In this document: piece after piece, positions 52,757-60,287 of the stretch
Layout: the number at the start of each line of letters is the position of its first letter
Position numbering within the stretch: position 1 is the stretch's first letter
NCBI GenBank assembly: GCA_004563405.1
Contig: SFTH01000015.1
Location: forward strand, 1-64,000
Direction of reading: 5' to 3'
DNA: 64,000 bases
Origin: a bacterium
Lineage (GTDB): Bacteria; Bacillota; Clostridia; Christensenellales; Aristaeellaceae
Translations under genes and position numbers: made by a program
Notes under the pieces: model-generated
Database searches by the model: none
Told to the model about the DNA's origin: nothing
The model's input: only the letters and a program-made list of their open reading frames with translations

Positions 52757-53596
52757 ATGAAGATACGTTTCTCCGCAGACAGTACCTGCGACATGACCCC
52801 TGAATTCATAGCGCGCTACCAGGTCAAGGTCATTCCGCTGAGCGTCGAGCTGGACGGTAAGTTCTACAAGGACGGCCTGGACATCACCCCTGACGACATC
52901 ATCTCCCGGGTGAACCAGAGCGCGGCGCTGCCCAAAACCTCCGCAATCAACGTGGACGAATACCGCCAGGCCTTCGACGAGCTGCTCAAGGATGCGGACG
53001 CGGTGCTGCACTTTGACATCAGCTCCGAGTTCTCCTCCTGCTGGCAGAACGCCTGCATCGCCGCCGAGGGACTTCCCGTATACTGCATCGACTCCCGCAA
53101 CCTCTCCACCGGCATCGCCATGCTCCTGGCCGAGGCGGCGGACCGGGCGGAGGCGGGCATGGCCCCCGAGGCCATCGTCTCTGAGCTCAAGGAGCTCTAC
53201 GACAAGGTGGACGTCTCCTTCATCGTGGACCGGCTGGACTACCTCTACAAGGGCGGCCGCTGCTCCATGGTGGCCATGCTGGGCGCAAACGTGCTGCACC
53301 TGCGGCCCTGCATCGAGGTCACGGACGGCAAGATGGTGGTGGGCAAGAAGTATCGCGGCACCTATGAGCGCTGCCTGCGCCAGTATCTGACCGACCGGTT
53401 GAAGGACAGGGAAGCGCTGTCCGAAAAGCGGGTGTTCCTGACCCACACGGGCCTCGCCCCGTCCGCGCTGGAGACCATACGCGCAATCGTCGCGGAGGCG
53501 ATTCCCTTCGCCGAGGTCTACGAGGTGCGCGCAGGCTGCTCCATCACCAGCCACTGCGGCGAAAACACCTTCGGCATCATCCTGCTGCGCAAATAG
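52757..53596 (+). CDS. DegV family fatty-acid-binding protein
   Basis: 279 residues with 'FSADSTCDMTPEF' at the N-terminus, 'PKTSAINVDEY' and 'DRLDYLYKGGRCS', all DegV landmarks. The family binds fatty acids, and FakB members hand them to the kinase FakA for phosphorylation. No fakA is in the window. ATG 52757 is in frame with the conserved N-terminus; an ATG at 52752 is out of frame. Confidence 0.92.
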   Translation: MKIRFSADSTCDMTPEFIARYQVKVIPLSVELDGKFYKDGLDITPDDIISRVNQSAALPKTSAINVDEYRQAFDELLKDADAVLHFDISSEFSSCWQNACIAAEGLPVYCIDSRNLSTGIAMLLAEAADRAEAGMAPEAIVSELKELYDKVDVSFIVDRLDYLYKGGRCSMVAMLGANVLHLRPCIEVTDGKMVVGKKYRGTYERCLRQYLTDRLKDREALSEKRVFLTHTGLAPSALETIRAIVAEAIPFAEVYEVRAGCSITSHCGENTFGIILLRK

Positions 53597-53640
53597 GCGC
53601 GCGGAACCGCAGGGCGCCGCAGCGGAATTCGACAAACAGC

Positions 53641-53675
53641 AAAGCTCCCGGCCAGCTTGTCTGGCCGGGAGCTTT
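53641..53675 (+). terminator. terminator of the degV gene
   Basis: A perfect 15-bp stem, AAAGCTCCCGGCCAG with its complement, around CTTGT. It is the first of eight consecutive hairpins. Confidence 0.85.
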
Positions 53676-53680
53676 CAATG

Positions 53681-53902
53681 CGTTGAAAAACCCTGTTTTT
53701 CAACGCGAAGGGGCCGGTTGCCTGAAATTCTGAGGAATTTCCGGGCGGCAACCGGAACGGGTATGCATTTTTCTCCGTGAATGTAAGCATTCACTCCCAC
53801 GCACCGAAACCGAAGCGCGTGCGCGCAGGTTTCGGCAGCGCCGGACTGGAATCCGAAGGATTCGTCCGGGCTGGTCGCGCTTGCCAAAGGCAATTGCGCG
53901 AC
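53681..53902. repeat. chain of six inverted repeats between degV and MATE genes
   Basis: The 385-bp gap 53597-53981 has no convincing gene. Between the two flanking terminators it holds six non-overlapping inverted repeats: 53681-53705 (11-bp perfect), 53714-53755 (9-bp outer, 7-bp inner), 53777-53794 (7-bp), 53804-53835 (8-bp outer with GC-rich inner), 53841-53869 (12-bp with a 2-base bulge) and 53874-53902 (7-bp outer, 5-bp inner). The stems do not share one sequence, so this is not a simple tandem repeat. It could be a structured RNA on either strand, or the remains of a composite palindromic element. Confidence 0.7.
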
Positions 53903-53909
53903 TGCTGTT

Positions 53910-53947
53910 GAAAAATGCCGGAAGTGACGTACACGCCGTCACTTCCG
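53910..53947 (-). terminator. terminator of the MATE gene at 53982
   Basis: A perfect 11-bp stem (53919-53929 with 53937-53947), followed on the minus strand by GCATTTTTC. Confidence 0.8.
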
Positions 53948-53981
53948 ATTGAACTGGCTGTCCTGCGTGGCTTTGCGCCGC

Positions 53982-55328
53982 TCATCGCGTGAGCTTGCGC
54001 ACCCATTTGTAGCTGTTGACCCGGAAGAAGGCCGGGAAGCACTTGAGGAACTGGTCGATGTTGACGCAGATGATAACCGCGATGGCGGGCCAATGCCACA
54101 CCAGGCCGCCCAGCCAGGCCAGCGGAATGAAGGTGGAGATCGCCACCGTGTCCAGAATCAACACGAAGCGGGTGTCGCCGCCGCCACGGATGATGCCCGT
54201 GTTCACCGGCATCTGGTAGGACATCACCACCAGCACCACCGCCTGAATCAGCATGTAGGCGTTGGCCAGGTCGTAGGTCTCCCGGGCGATGGTTCCCGCG
54301 TACACGCCCAGCAGCGGGATGCGGATGAGCAGCATGATCGCGCCCTCCGCAATTCCGATGCCGATGAAGATCAGCTGCAACGTGCGGCTGTACTGCTTCA
54401 GGCGATCCATGTCGCCCTCGCCCACGGTCTTGCCGATGAGCACCGAAGCCGCCGAGGCCGCGCCCACCGACGTGACCTTCAACAGCAGAAACACCGTGTT
54501 GGAGATGGACTGGGCGGCGATGGCGTATTCGTCCATGTGGCCCAGGATGACCGTCTGCATGGCGTTGGCGATGCCCCACAGAAAGGCCGCGCCCAGCGTG
54601 GGCAGCGAAACGCGGATGAAGTCGCGCGCAAGGCCGGCGTTCCGGCCCAGCATATCCCGCAGCCGCAGGCCGAGCTTTTTGTCCCGCAGAACGTAGGCGA
54701 CCACCACGATGAATTCCACCACGCGGGCGGTCAGCGTGCCGATGGCCGCGCCCCGCGCACCCATCTCCGGCGCGCCCAGATGGCCTCCGATGAGCAGGTA
54801 ATTGATGCCCACGTTGATGATCAGCGACAGCACCGATACCCGCAGCGCAATCTTGACCGATTCCACCACGCGCATCGTGCTCAGGAGCACCGCCGTGAGC
54901 GCGAAGAACAGATAGCTGAAGCGGATGATCTTCAGATAGGCCACGCCCTCGGCGACATATTCGGGCTGATTGGTAAAGATGCGCAGCGCGCCCTCGGGAA
55001 AGATGCTCACCAGCGTCAGCAGAATCAGCGCCAGCGTAATTTCCAGCCGCACGCCGATGGCTGCAATGGAGCGAATCTCCCCCAACCGCCGCTGGCCCCA
55101 ATACTGACTGCCCAGCACGATCAGCGCGTTGCCGATGCCGTACACCAGCTGCTGGTAGACGAACTGAATCTGGTTCACCGCCGCCACGCCGGACAGCGCC
55201 GCCTGGGAATAGGTGCCCAGCATCATGTTGTCCGCCAGATTCACGCTCAGAATCACGGCCTGCTCCAGCATCAGCGCCAGGCAGAGCCTGAGAAAGGTCT
55301 TGTAAAACGCTTTATCCCTGGTAAACAT
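53982..55328 (-). CDS. MATE family efflux transporter
   Basis: 448 residues with about twelve membrane helices in two halves. The first half starts 'LCLALMLEQAVILSVNLADNMMLG' and includes 'QFVYQQLVYGIGNALIVLGSQYWGQRR', the MatE pattern; the second half repeats it. The protein exports cationic drugs or metabolites using Na+ or H+. It has its own promoter, divergent from miaA. It shows no close relation to the second MATE gene at 60284. Confidence 0.9.
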   Translation of the reverse strand: MFTRDKAFYKTFLRLCLALMLEQAVILSVNLADNMMLGTYSQAALSGVAAVNQIQFVYQQLVYGIGNALIVLGSQYWGQRRLGEIRSIAAIGVRLEITLALILLTLVSIFPEGALRIFTNQPEYVAEGVAYLKIIRFSYLFFALTAVLLSTMRVVESVKIALRVSVLSLIINVGINYLLIGGHLGAPEMGARGAAIGTLTARVVEFIVVVAYVLRDKKLGLRLRDMLGRNAGLARDFIRVSLPTLGAAFLWGIANAMQTVILGHMDEYAIAAQSISNTVFLLLKVTSVGAASAASVLIGKTVGEGDMDRLKQYSRTLQLIFIGIGIAEGAIMLLIRIPLLGVYAGTIARETYDLANAYMLIQAVVLVVMSYQMPVNTGIIRGGGDTRFVLILDTVAISTFIPLAWLGGLVWHWPAIAVIICVNIDQFLKCFPAFFRVNSYKWVRKLTR

Positions 55329-55361
55329 GTCTATCCTTCCCTTTCGTATTCACCAATGCGT

Positions 55362-55391
55362 ATTGTAGCACAATTTCGCCGTATCGGGCAA
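55362..55391 (-). promoter_or_regulatory. promoter of the MATE gene at 53982
   Basis: TTGCCC (55391-55386), 18-bp spacer, TGC-extended TACAAT (55367-55362) on the minus strand, back to back with the miaA promoter. Confidence 0.6.
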
Positions 55392-55396
55392 GCATC

Positions 55397-55425
55397 TTGA
55401 TGTTTTTTTCCCGTTCCGCTATAAT
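55397..55425 (+). promoter_or_regulatory. promoter of miaA
   Basis: TTGATG (55397-55402), 17-bp spacer, TATAAT (55420-55425). Confidence 0.7.
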
Positions 55426-55481
55426 AGAAGCGGCGCAGCAGATATCCTGCGAGATCAGCCCGCCCGAAGGAGCGCATGCAC

Positions 55482-56378
55482 ATGAATACACTTCCCAAAC
55501 TGATCGTCATCGAGGGCACCAACGCCTCCGGCAAGAGCGGACTCGGCGTGGAACTGGCCCTTCGCTTCGGCGGAGAAATCATCTCCGCCGACTCCCGGCA
55601 GGTGTTCCGGGGCTTCGACCTGGGCAGCGGCAAGATCACCCCCGAGGAGATGCGGGGCGTGCCCCACCACCTCATCGACATCTGCGCGCCCGGGGAATTT
55701 TTCTCCATGCACGACTTTCAACGCCTGGCCTACGCGGCTATCGACGGCGTGCGCGCCCGGGGACGCATCCCCTTCCTGGTGGGCGGCACCGGCCTCTACG
55801 TCGCCTCCGTGACCGACGGTTACGTCATGAGCGACCGCGCGCCGGATCTGGCCTACCGGGACGAGCTGGAGAAGAAAACCACGCCCGAGCTCTACGACAT
55901 GCTGCGCGCGCTGGTTCCCGACGTGGAGGTGGACGCGAAGAACCGCAATCGCGTCATGCGCATGCTGGAGAAGATCCACGACGGCGACGACCACCGGCCC
56001 CACAGCTGTCCCCGCTACCAGTGCCTGAAGCTGGGCGTGACCTGGGAGCGGGAAATCCTGAAGGAGCGCATCGACGAGCGTCTGGAAAAACGCATGCGCG
56101 CGGGCATGGTGGACGAGGTGCGCCGGCTGCTGGAGGGCGGCGCGAGCGTGGAGTTCATGTACAAGCTGGGGCTGGAGTACCGCTTCATCACCCAGTATCT
56201 CACCGGCGAAATCGCCACGGAGGAGGAGATGTGCGCACAGCTCTCCGCCGCCATCAAGCGCTTCGCCAAGCGGCAGATGACCTGGTTCCGCAGGGACAGG
56301 GAGATCCACTGGCTGGACATGCACGGCGATCCCGCCGCGGAAGCCGAGGCACTCATCCGCACATTTATGAATCAATAG
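55482..56378 (+). CDS. miaA: tRNA dimethylallyltransferase, divergent MiaA
   Basis: 298 residues. P-loop 'EGTNASGKSGL', then 'IISADSRQVFRGFDLGSGK', 'GVPHHLIDICAPGEFFS' and 'VGGTGLYVASV', all characteristic of MiaA. The late segment reads 'LGLEYRFITQYLTGEI' where most bacterial MiaA have A-x-G-Y-K-E. The P-loop has Asn in place of the usual Pro-Thr pair. The enzyme adds the dimethylallyl group to A37 of UNN-decoding tRNAs. ATG 55482 is favoured over 55476 because AAGGAG is 9 rather than 3 bases away. Confidence 0.88.
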   Translation: MNTLPKLIVIEGTNASGKSGLGVELALRFGGEIISADSRQVFRGFDLGSGKITPEEMRGVPHHLIDICAPGEFFSMHDFQRLAYAAIDGVRARGRIPFLVGGTGLYVASVTDGYVMSDRAPDLAYRDELEKKTTPELYDMLRALVPDVEVDAKNRNRVMRMLEKIHDGDDHRPHSCPRYQCLKLGVTWEREILKERIDERLEKRMRAGMVDEVRRLLEGGASVEFMYKLGLEYRFITQYLTGEIATEEEMCAQLSAAIKRFAKRQMTWFRRDREIHWLDMHGDPAAEAEALIRTFMNQ

Positions 56379-56386
56379 TCTTCAAT

Positions 56387-56409
56387 CCGCACATTTTTGT
56401 GCGGGTTTT
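56387..56409 (+). terminator. terminator of miaA
   Basis: CCGCACA (56387-56393) pairs with TGTGCGG (56398-56404), then GTTTTC. Confidence 0.75.
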
Positions 56410-56422
56410 CATCCTTTCTGCA

Positions 56423-56451
56423 TTGAATCTTCACCTTTTTCAGGTTATAAT
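56423..56451 (+). promoter_or_regulatory. promoter of the ROK-phosphoesterase pair
   Basis: TTGAAT (56423-56428), 17-bp spacer, TATAAT (56446-56451). Confidence 0.8.
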
Positions 56452-56486
56452 AGTATTTATCAAAACGCAGGAACGGAGGCCGGTAC

Positions 56487-57449
56487 ATGATGAAGTACAG
56501 AGTCGGCATCGACGTGGGTGCGACCAACATGAAAATCGGACTGTTTGACGGAGATATGAATCTGCTGGATATGATGCAGACGCTCACCGATCAGGAAGCC
56601 GATCTGAACCGACTGATGGACTTCATCGAGGGCAGCGTGCGCCTGCTGCTGACCCGCAACGATCTGAACACCGGCGATCTGGAGGGCGTGGGCGCGGCCC
56701 TTCCCTCTTACATCGACTATGAAAAGGGCGTGGCGCTGGAGACCAGCAACATCATGTCCCTGTCCAACGCGCCGGTGCGGGAGCTGCTGCGCGCGCGCCT
56801 GGGCGTAAAGGTGATGCTGGAAAACGACGCGAACGCCGCAGCCCTGGCGGAACACACGATGGGCGCGGGCGTGAATTACGACAACATGATCTACACCGCG
56901 CTCTCCACCGGCATCGGCGGCGGCCTGATTCTCAACGGCAGGCTCTACCGGGGCATGCACGGCATGGCGGGCGAAATCGGCCACATGTTCGTCTCCGATT
57001 CCACGGGCTATCCCTGCTCCTGCGGCGTGACCGGCTGCGTACAGTCCATCTCCTCGGGCGCGAACATGGCCAAGTACGCCACCGACCGCATCAAGGAGGG
57101 CTACGACAGCAGCATCCTCAACTATGCGGGCACCCTGTCCAACATCGACATGGAGGCCGTTGGCAAGGCGCTGCAGAGCAACGACTCCCTGGCGCTGGAG
57201 GTTGTGAACCGGGGCGCGGAGTATCTGGGCCGCATGTTCCATTCCCTGAATCAGATCTTCGACATCAACATCTTCATTTATGGCGGCGGCGTGGCCAAGC
57301 TGGGCAGCCGCTTCATTGACCGCATGATCGCCGCCTACCGCCACCATTCGCTCATCGACCAGCACTACCCCGCCCAGTTCATCCCCGCAAAATTCGGCGA
57401 CCGCGCGGGCATGTACGGTGCGGCCCTGCTGCTGGCCCAGGAGAACTGA
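56487..57449 (+). CDS. ROK family sugar kinase (glucokinase-like)
   Basis: 320 residues. N-terminal phosphate motif 'GIDVGATNMKIGLFD', 'LENDANAAALAEH' and 'STGIGGGLILNGRLYRG', then the ROK zinc motif 'CSCGVTGCVQSISSG' preceded by the His in 'EIGHMF'. The usual Glu after the last Cys is replaced. There is no N-terminal winged helix, so this is a kinase rather than a repressor. The substrate is probably glucose or an amino sugar. A second ATG follows the first directly; GGAGG serves either. Confidence 0.9.
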   Translation: MMKYRVGIDVGATNMKIGLFDGDMNLLDMMQTLTDQEADLNRLMDFIEGSVRLLLTRNDLNTGDLEGVGAALPSYIDYEKGVALETSNIMSLSNAPVRELLRARLGVKVMLENDANAAALAEHTMGAGVNYDNMIYTALSTGIGGGLILNGRLYRGMHGMAGEIGHMFVSDSTGYPCSCGVTGCVQSISSGANMAKYATDRIKEGYDSSILNYAGTLSNIDMEAVGKALQSNDSLALEVVNRGAEYLGRMFHSLNQIFDINIFIYGGGVAKLGSRFIDRMIAAYRHHSLIDQHYPAQFIPAKFGDRAGMYGAALLLAQEN

Positions 57450-57450
57450 C

Positions 57451-58263
57451 GTGCGTACGGCTCCGGATCACAATCTGCACATCGGCTTCTTCCCCCAGCC
57501 CCGGCTGGTGCGGGTCGCCATTGGCGGCGCGCCGGCGCACATGCGTCCGCTGCGCGCCCTTTTTTTGAGCGACGTCCACCTCCGGCGCTGCGTGGGGGAC
57601 GCGCAGCTGGAGGCGCTGATCGAACAGCTGGCCGCACAGAACGCCTCCCTGCTGCTCCTGGGCGGGGATTACGCGGAGGCGCCGGAGCAATGCCTGCGCT
57701 TCTTCCGCGCCCTCGGCCGTGTCCGGCCGCCGCTGGGCTCCTACGCCGCAGTGGGCAACAACGACCGCATGCCGGTGGACGCGCTGCGGGAGGCGATGGC
57801 CGCGGCGGGCGTCGTCCTTCTGAAGAACGAATGTCGCCGGCTTGCGCTCCCCGGCGGCGCGCTGGAAATCGCCGGCTGCGACGATCACAAGTACGGCGCT
57901 CCCCGCACGCGGGGCCTGTTCTCCGATTCGGACGCCTACCGCATTCTCCTGTCTCACTTTCCCTGCGCGCCGGACTGCGCCTGCGATTTGATGCTCTCCG
58001 GCCACACCCACGCGGGACAGTGCAATCTCCTGGGCCTCACGCCCTACTCCCTGGGCTTTGAGCATCGCTATCACCTGCTGGCGCTGCGGGGGCTGCACCG
58101 GCGGGACGGCATGCGCCTGCTGGTGGGCAACGGGATCGGCGTGAGCCGCGCGCCCCTGCGCGTCGGTGCGGAGGCGCAGATCTATCTGCTGGAGTTCGGC
58201 GCAGGTGCAGCGGACGCGCTCCAGCCGGAAGCTCTGCCCACATCCTCCATTTCTGGAAAATAA
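57451..58263 (+). CDS. calcineurin-like metallophosphoesterase (YaeI/YkuE type)
   Basis: 270 residues with the di-metal motifs in order: 'LFLSDVHLRR' (D-x-H), 'LLGGDYAE' (GD), 'AVGNNDRMP' (GNxx), 'LLSHFP' and 'LSGHTHAGQ' (GHTH). Relatives of this type act on membrane-associated phosphoesters such as UDP-2,3-diacylglucosamine-like substrates, but here the target is unknown. GTG 57451 is chosen because AGGAG lies 7 bases upstream. It starts 1 base after the ROK stop, so the two are coupled. Confidence 0.88.
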   Translation: MRTAPDHNLHIGFFPQPRLVRVAIGGAPAHMRPLRALFLSDVHLRRCVGDAQLEALIEQLAAQNASLLLLGGDYAEAPEQCLRFFRALGRVRPPLGSYAAVGNNDRMPVDALREAMAAAGVVLLKNECRRLALPGGALEIAGCDDHKYGAPRTRGLFSDSDAYRILLSHFPCAPDCACDLMLSGHTHAGQCNLLGLTPYSLGFEHRYHLLALRGLHRRDGMRLLVGNGIGVSRAPLRVGAEAQIYLLEFGAGAADALQPEALPTSSISGK

Positions 58264-58291
58264 GTTTTCTTTTGAAAGTTGCCCGCACATC

Positions 58292-58320
58292 TTGACATCC
58301 GGGCCTCCCGCGCATATAAT
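58292..58320 (+). promoter_or_regulatory. near-consensus promoter of the noncoding RNA
   Basis: TTGACA (58292-58297), 17-bp spacer, TATAAT (58315-58320): the exact sigma-A consensus, the strongest promoter in the window. It implies high-level transcription from about 58327. Confidence 0.9.
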
Positions 58321-58326
58321 GAAATT

Positions 58327-58562
58327 GTCGGCAGCCAAGCGCGCCGAAGCAAGCGTCCATATCCTGGGGTGTGCGTTAGTCTGTGCTTTTACCCACAGAT
58401 TCATAAAAGGATTCCGGGTCGATATGCGGATGTCAGGCCCCCGTTTCGTCAGGGGAAGGCAGTAAGCAGTCGCAGGTCTCCGCCCTGCCTGAGCGGCGGG
58501 TGAAAAAGCAGAGACAGACGGCACTCATGGGATATATGAGCATCTACGGATGCTCATTTTTT
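58327..58562 (+). ncRNA. structured noncoding RNA, about 235 nt (possibly raiA-type)
   Basis: It is bounded by a consensus promoter and an intrinsic terminator, with no plausible open frame. A closing helix is formed by GTGC (58371-58374) plus GTCTGT (58379-58384) with ACAGAC (58514-58519) plus GCAC (58521-58524). Inside are TCTGTG/CACAGA (from 58380), CTTTTA/TAAAAG, CCCC/GGGG (58438-58455) and AGGCAG/CTGCCT (58457-58490). CCGCC (58480-58484) could form a pseudoknot with GGCGG (58495-58499). Conserved-looking unpaired stretches include GGGTGAAAAAGC. The size, pseudoknot and clostridial setting recall the raiA RNA motif, but I cannot confirm the family. It is not tmRNA, SRP RNA or RNase P by motif. 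Confidence 0.75.
58536..58562 (+). terminator. terminator of the noncoding RNA
   Basis: A perfect 9-bp stem, ATGAGCATC-TACG-GATGCTCAT, running into TTTTTT. It separates the RNA from the ParB-like gene 74 bases downstream. Confidence 0.9.
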
Positions 58563-58635
58563 ATGCCCGGAATCGGATATTTCCCCCCGGTTCGAATATA
58601 TATATTCTGCGTAAGCTGCTCGAGGAGGAACGCTC

Positions 58636-59472
58636 ATGGCCGCATTTTCCATTCGTCCCGGCGCCCCGGAGCGGCGCATCACCCGCATTGAGCTCAACCG
58701 AATCGCGCCCAACCCCTATCAGCCCCGCCGCGCGGCCGACGAAGAAGCGCTGCGCGAGCTGGCGGAATCCATCCGCCGCTTCGGCCTGCTCTCTCCTCTG
58801 CTGGTGCGCCGTACCAGCGGCAGCGGCTATGAGCTCATCGCCGGAGAGCGCCGCCTGCGGGCGATGGAGCTGCTGGGCTGGAGCAGCGCGGACGCAATCG
58901 TGCTGGGCGCGGGCGACCGGGACAGCGCGCTGATCGCGCTCATCGAAAATCTCCAGCGGGAGGAGCTGCACTTTCTGGACGAGGCGGAGGCCTGCCGGCG
59001 CATCCTGCGGGAGCAGGGGCTGACCCAGGAGGAGCTCTCCGCCGCGCTGGGCCGAAGCCCCTCCGCGCTGGCAAACCGCCTGCGCCTGCTGCACCTCGGT
59101 CGCAGCGTGAAAAATTACATCCGGGAGGAACAGCTCAGCGAGCGCCATGCCCGCGCCCTGCTGCGCCTGGAGCGCGAGGCCGACCAGTTGCGCCTCGCCC
59201 GCTGCGCGGCCCAGCAGAAGCTGAGCGTGCGCCAGCTGGAGGCGCAGATCGACGCATTGCTTCGGGAAAAGCGCGGTGCGACGCCCAGCCCCGCCGCAGG
59301 GCTCGTCCGCGACAGCCGCCTGGTCATCAATGCCCTGAAGGATACCGTGCGGCAGCTCAAGCGCATCGGCGTGCCCGCCAGCAGCCGCGTGGAGGCCCAC
59401 GAGGATTACTACGACGTGATCGTCACCGTCCGCACGCCCGGCCCCGCGGAGGGCGCACGGAGCGCGCCGTGA
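58636..59472 (+). CDS. ParB/Noc-like DNA-binding CTPase
   Basis: 278 residues. The N-terminal ParB domain has the box 'AGERRLRAMELLG' and 'IENLQREELHFLDEA', the CTP-binding motifs. A helix-turn-helix follows ('TQEELSAALGRSPSALANRLRLL', about 135-160), then a C-terminal dimerisation part. Such proteins bind parS or NBS sites and slide along DNA to organise chromosome segregation or nucleoid occlusion. No parA or rsmG lies beside it, so it is more likely Noc-like or a second ParB than the main partition protein. GAGGAGG precedes the ATG. Confidence 0.88.
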   Translation: MAAFSIRPGAPERRITRIELNRIAPNPYQPRRAADEEALRELAESIRRFGLLSPLLVRRTSGSGYELIAGERRLRAMELLGWSSADAIVLGAGDRDSALIALIENLQREELHFLDEAEACRRILREQGLTQEELSAALGRSPSALANRLRLLHLGRSVKNYIREEQLSERHARALLRLEREADQLRLARCAAQQKLSVRQLEAQIDALLREKRGATPSPAAGLVRDSRLVINALKDTVRQLKRIGVPASSRVEAHEDYYDVIVTVRTPGPAEGARSAP

Positions 59473-59755
59473 AACCGCCCCCGCACCGGCCGTGTGCATC
59501 TATCAGTCACGCCTTAACGTCACGCGCTGCGAATCAGGGAACCTTCTGCACCGGCCGTGTGCATCTTATATCCGACAGACCCTATCTGGGAACCGTCCTG
59601 TGCCAACCGCGCAAATCTTCGCCCGGATAACCGCTCCGCGACCGGTTCCGCGTTCCGTTCCATCCGTGCGCCCAATGTCTCCGCTCGTCCAGCTTCATAC
59701 CGTCCTCGACATGCCGCCCCAGGGCGGTTTTTCTGTTATCTTTGGCCGCTGCGCC
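59473..59755. repeat. intergenic region with a 19-bp direct repeat and a terminator
   Basis: GCACCGGCCGTGTGCATCT occurs at 59483-59501 and again at 59548-59566, 65 bp apart. A terminator follows: CCGCC-CCAG-GGCGG (59714-59727), then TTTTT. Nothing else is recognisable in this 365-bp gap besides the downstream promoter. Confidence 0.6.
59714..59732 (+). terminator. terminator downstream of the ParB-like gene
   Basis: A short GC-rich stem of 5-6 bp followed by five T. It is 240 bases past the stop codon. Confidence 0.6.
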
Positions 59756-59783
59756 TTGACAAAGCGGAGCACGCAGGTATAAT
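59756..59783 (+). promoter_or_regulatory. promoter of the marR-MATE operon
   Basis: TTGACA (59756-59761), 16-bp spacer, TATAAT (59778-59783). No clear palindromic operator is seen next to it. Confidence 0.8.
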
Positions 59784-59837
59784 GTTATAGGGTAAAATAG
59801 TTCTAAAGAAAACAGTCATGAACAGGAGTCGATTCAG

Positions 59838-60287
59838 ATGCAGCGCTGTGGAGAACTACTGTTGTCCGTTCGAAGGATGATCAAGCTCTACGACCGGTAC
59901 ATGGAGGAGACGCGCAGCCGTCATGGGCTCTCCCATCTGGAGATCACCATCATCAGCTTTCTGCACAACAACCCCGGCCGGGATACGGCGAAGGACATCT
60001 GCGAGACGCGCATGCTTCCCAAGGGAAATGTCTCCCAGGGCGTGGAGTCGCTGATTCAAAAGGGGCTGCTCACCCGCGCCGTGGACAGCGCGGACCGGCG
60101 GCGCATCCACCTCTCCCTCACGGAGCGGACCGCGCCCATCGTGGAGGACGTGGAGCGGGCGAAGGAGACCTTCTACCAGCGCAATCTGAGCTGCTTCACC
60201 CCGGAGGAGCTGCACTTCTACGCGGACATGAGCGCGCGCATCATGGAAAACATACGCAAGGATTTGGAAGGGAAGTCGGAAACATGA
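59838..60287 (+). CDS. MarR family transcriptional regulator
   Basis: 149 residues with a MarR winged helix ('HNNPGRDTAKDICETRMLPKGNVSQGVESLIQKGLL') and wing 'DSADRRRIHLSLTERTAPI'. It probably regulates the MATE exporter that overlaps it by 4 bp. It is only distantly similar to the MarR protein at 46556. Confidence 0.9.
   Translation: MQRCGELLLSVRRMIKLYDRYMEETRSRHGLSHLEITIISFLHNNPGRDTAKDICETRMLPKGNVSQGVESLIQKGLLTRAVDSADRRRIHLSLTERTAPIVEDVERAKETFYQRNLSCFTPEELHFYADMSARIMENIRKDLEGKSET

Noticed and set aside
53681..53902. Integron attC site or CRISPR-like array
   Set aside because: attC-type RYYYAAC/GTTRRRY boundaries are absent, stems do not share sequence, and there is no integrase, cas gene or regular spacer length.
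53675..53942. Short minus-strand open frames in the hairpin chain
   Set aside because: No ribosome-binding site, and the frames cross perfect inverted repeats and a terminator.
58327..58562. Cobalamin, c-di-GMP or TPP riboswitch for the ParB-like gene; tmRNA, SRP RNA or RNase P RNA
   Set aside because: I found no diagnostic core motif of these classes, and the RNA ends in its own strong terminator 74 bases before a gene with no metabolic link.
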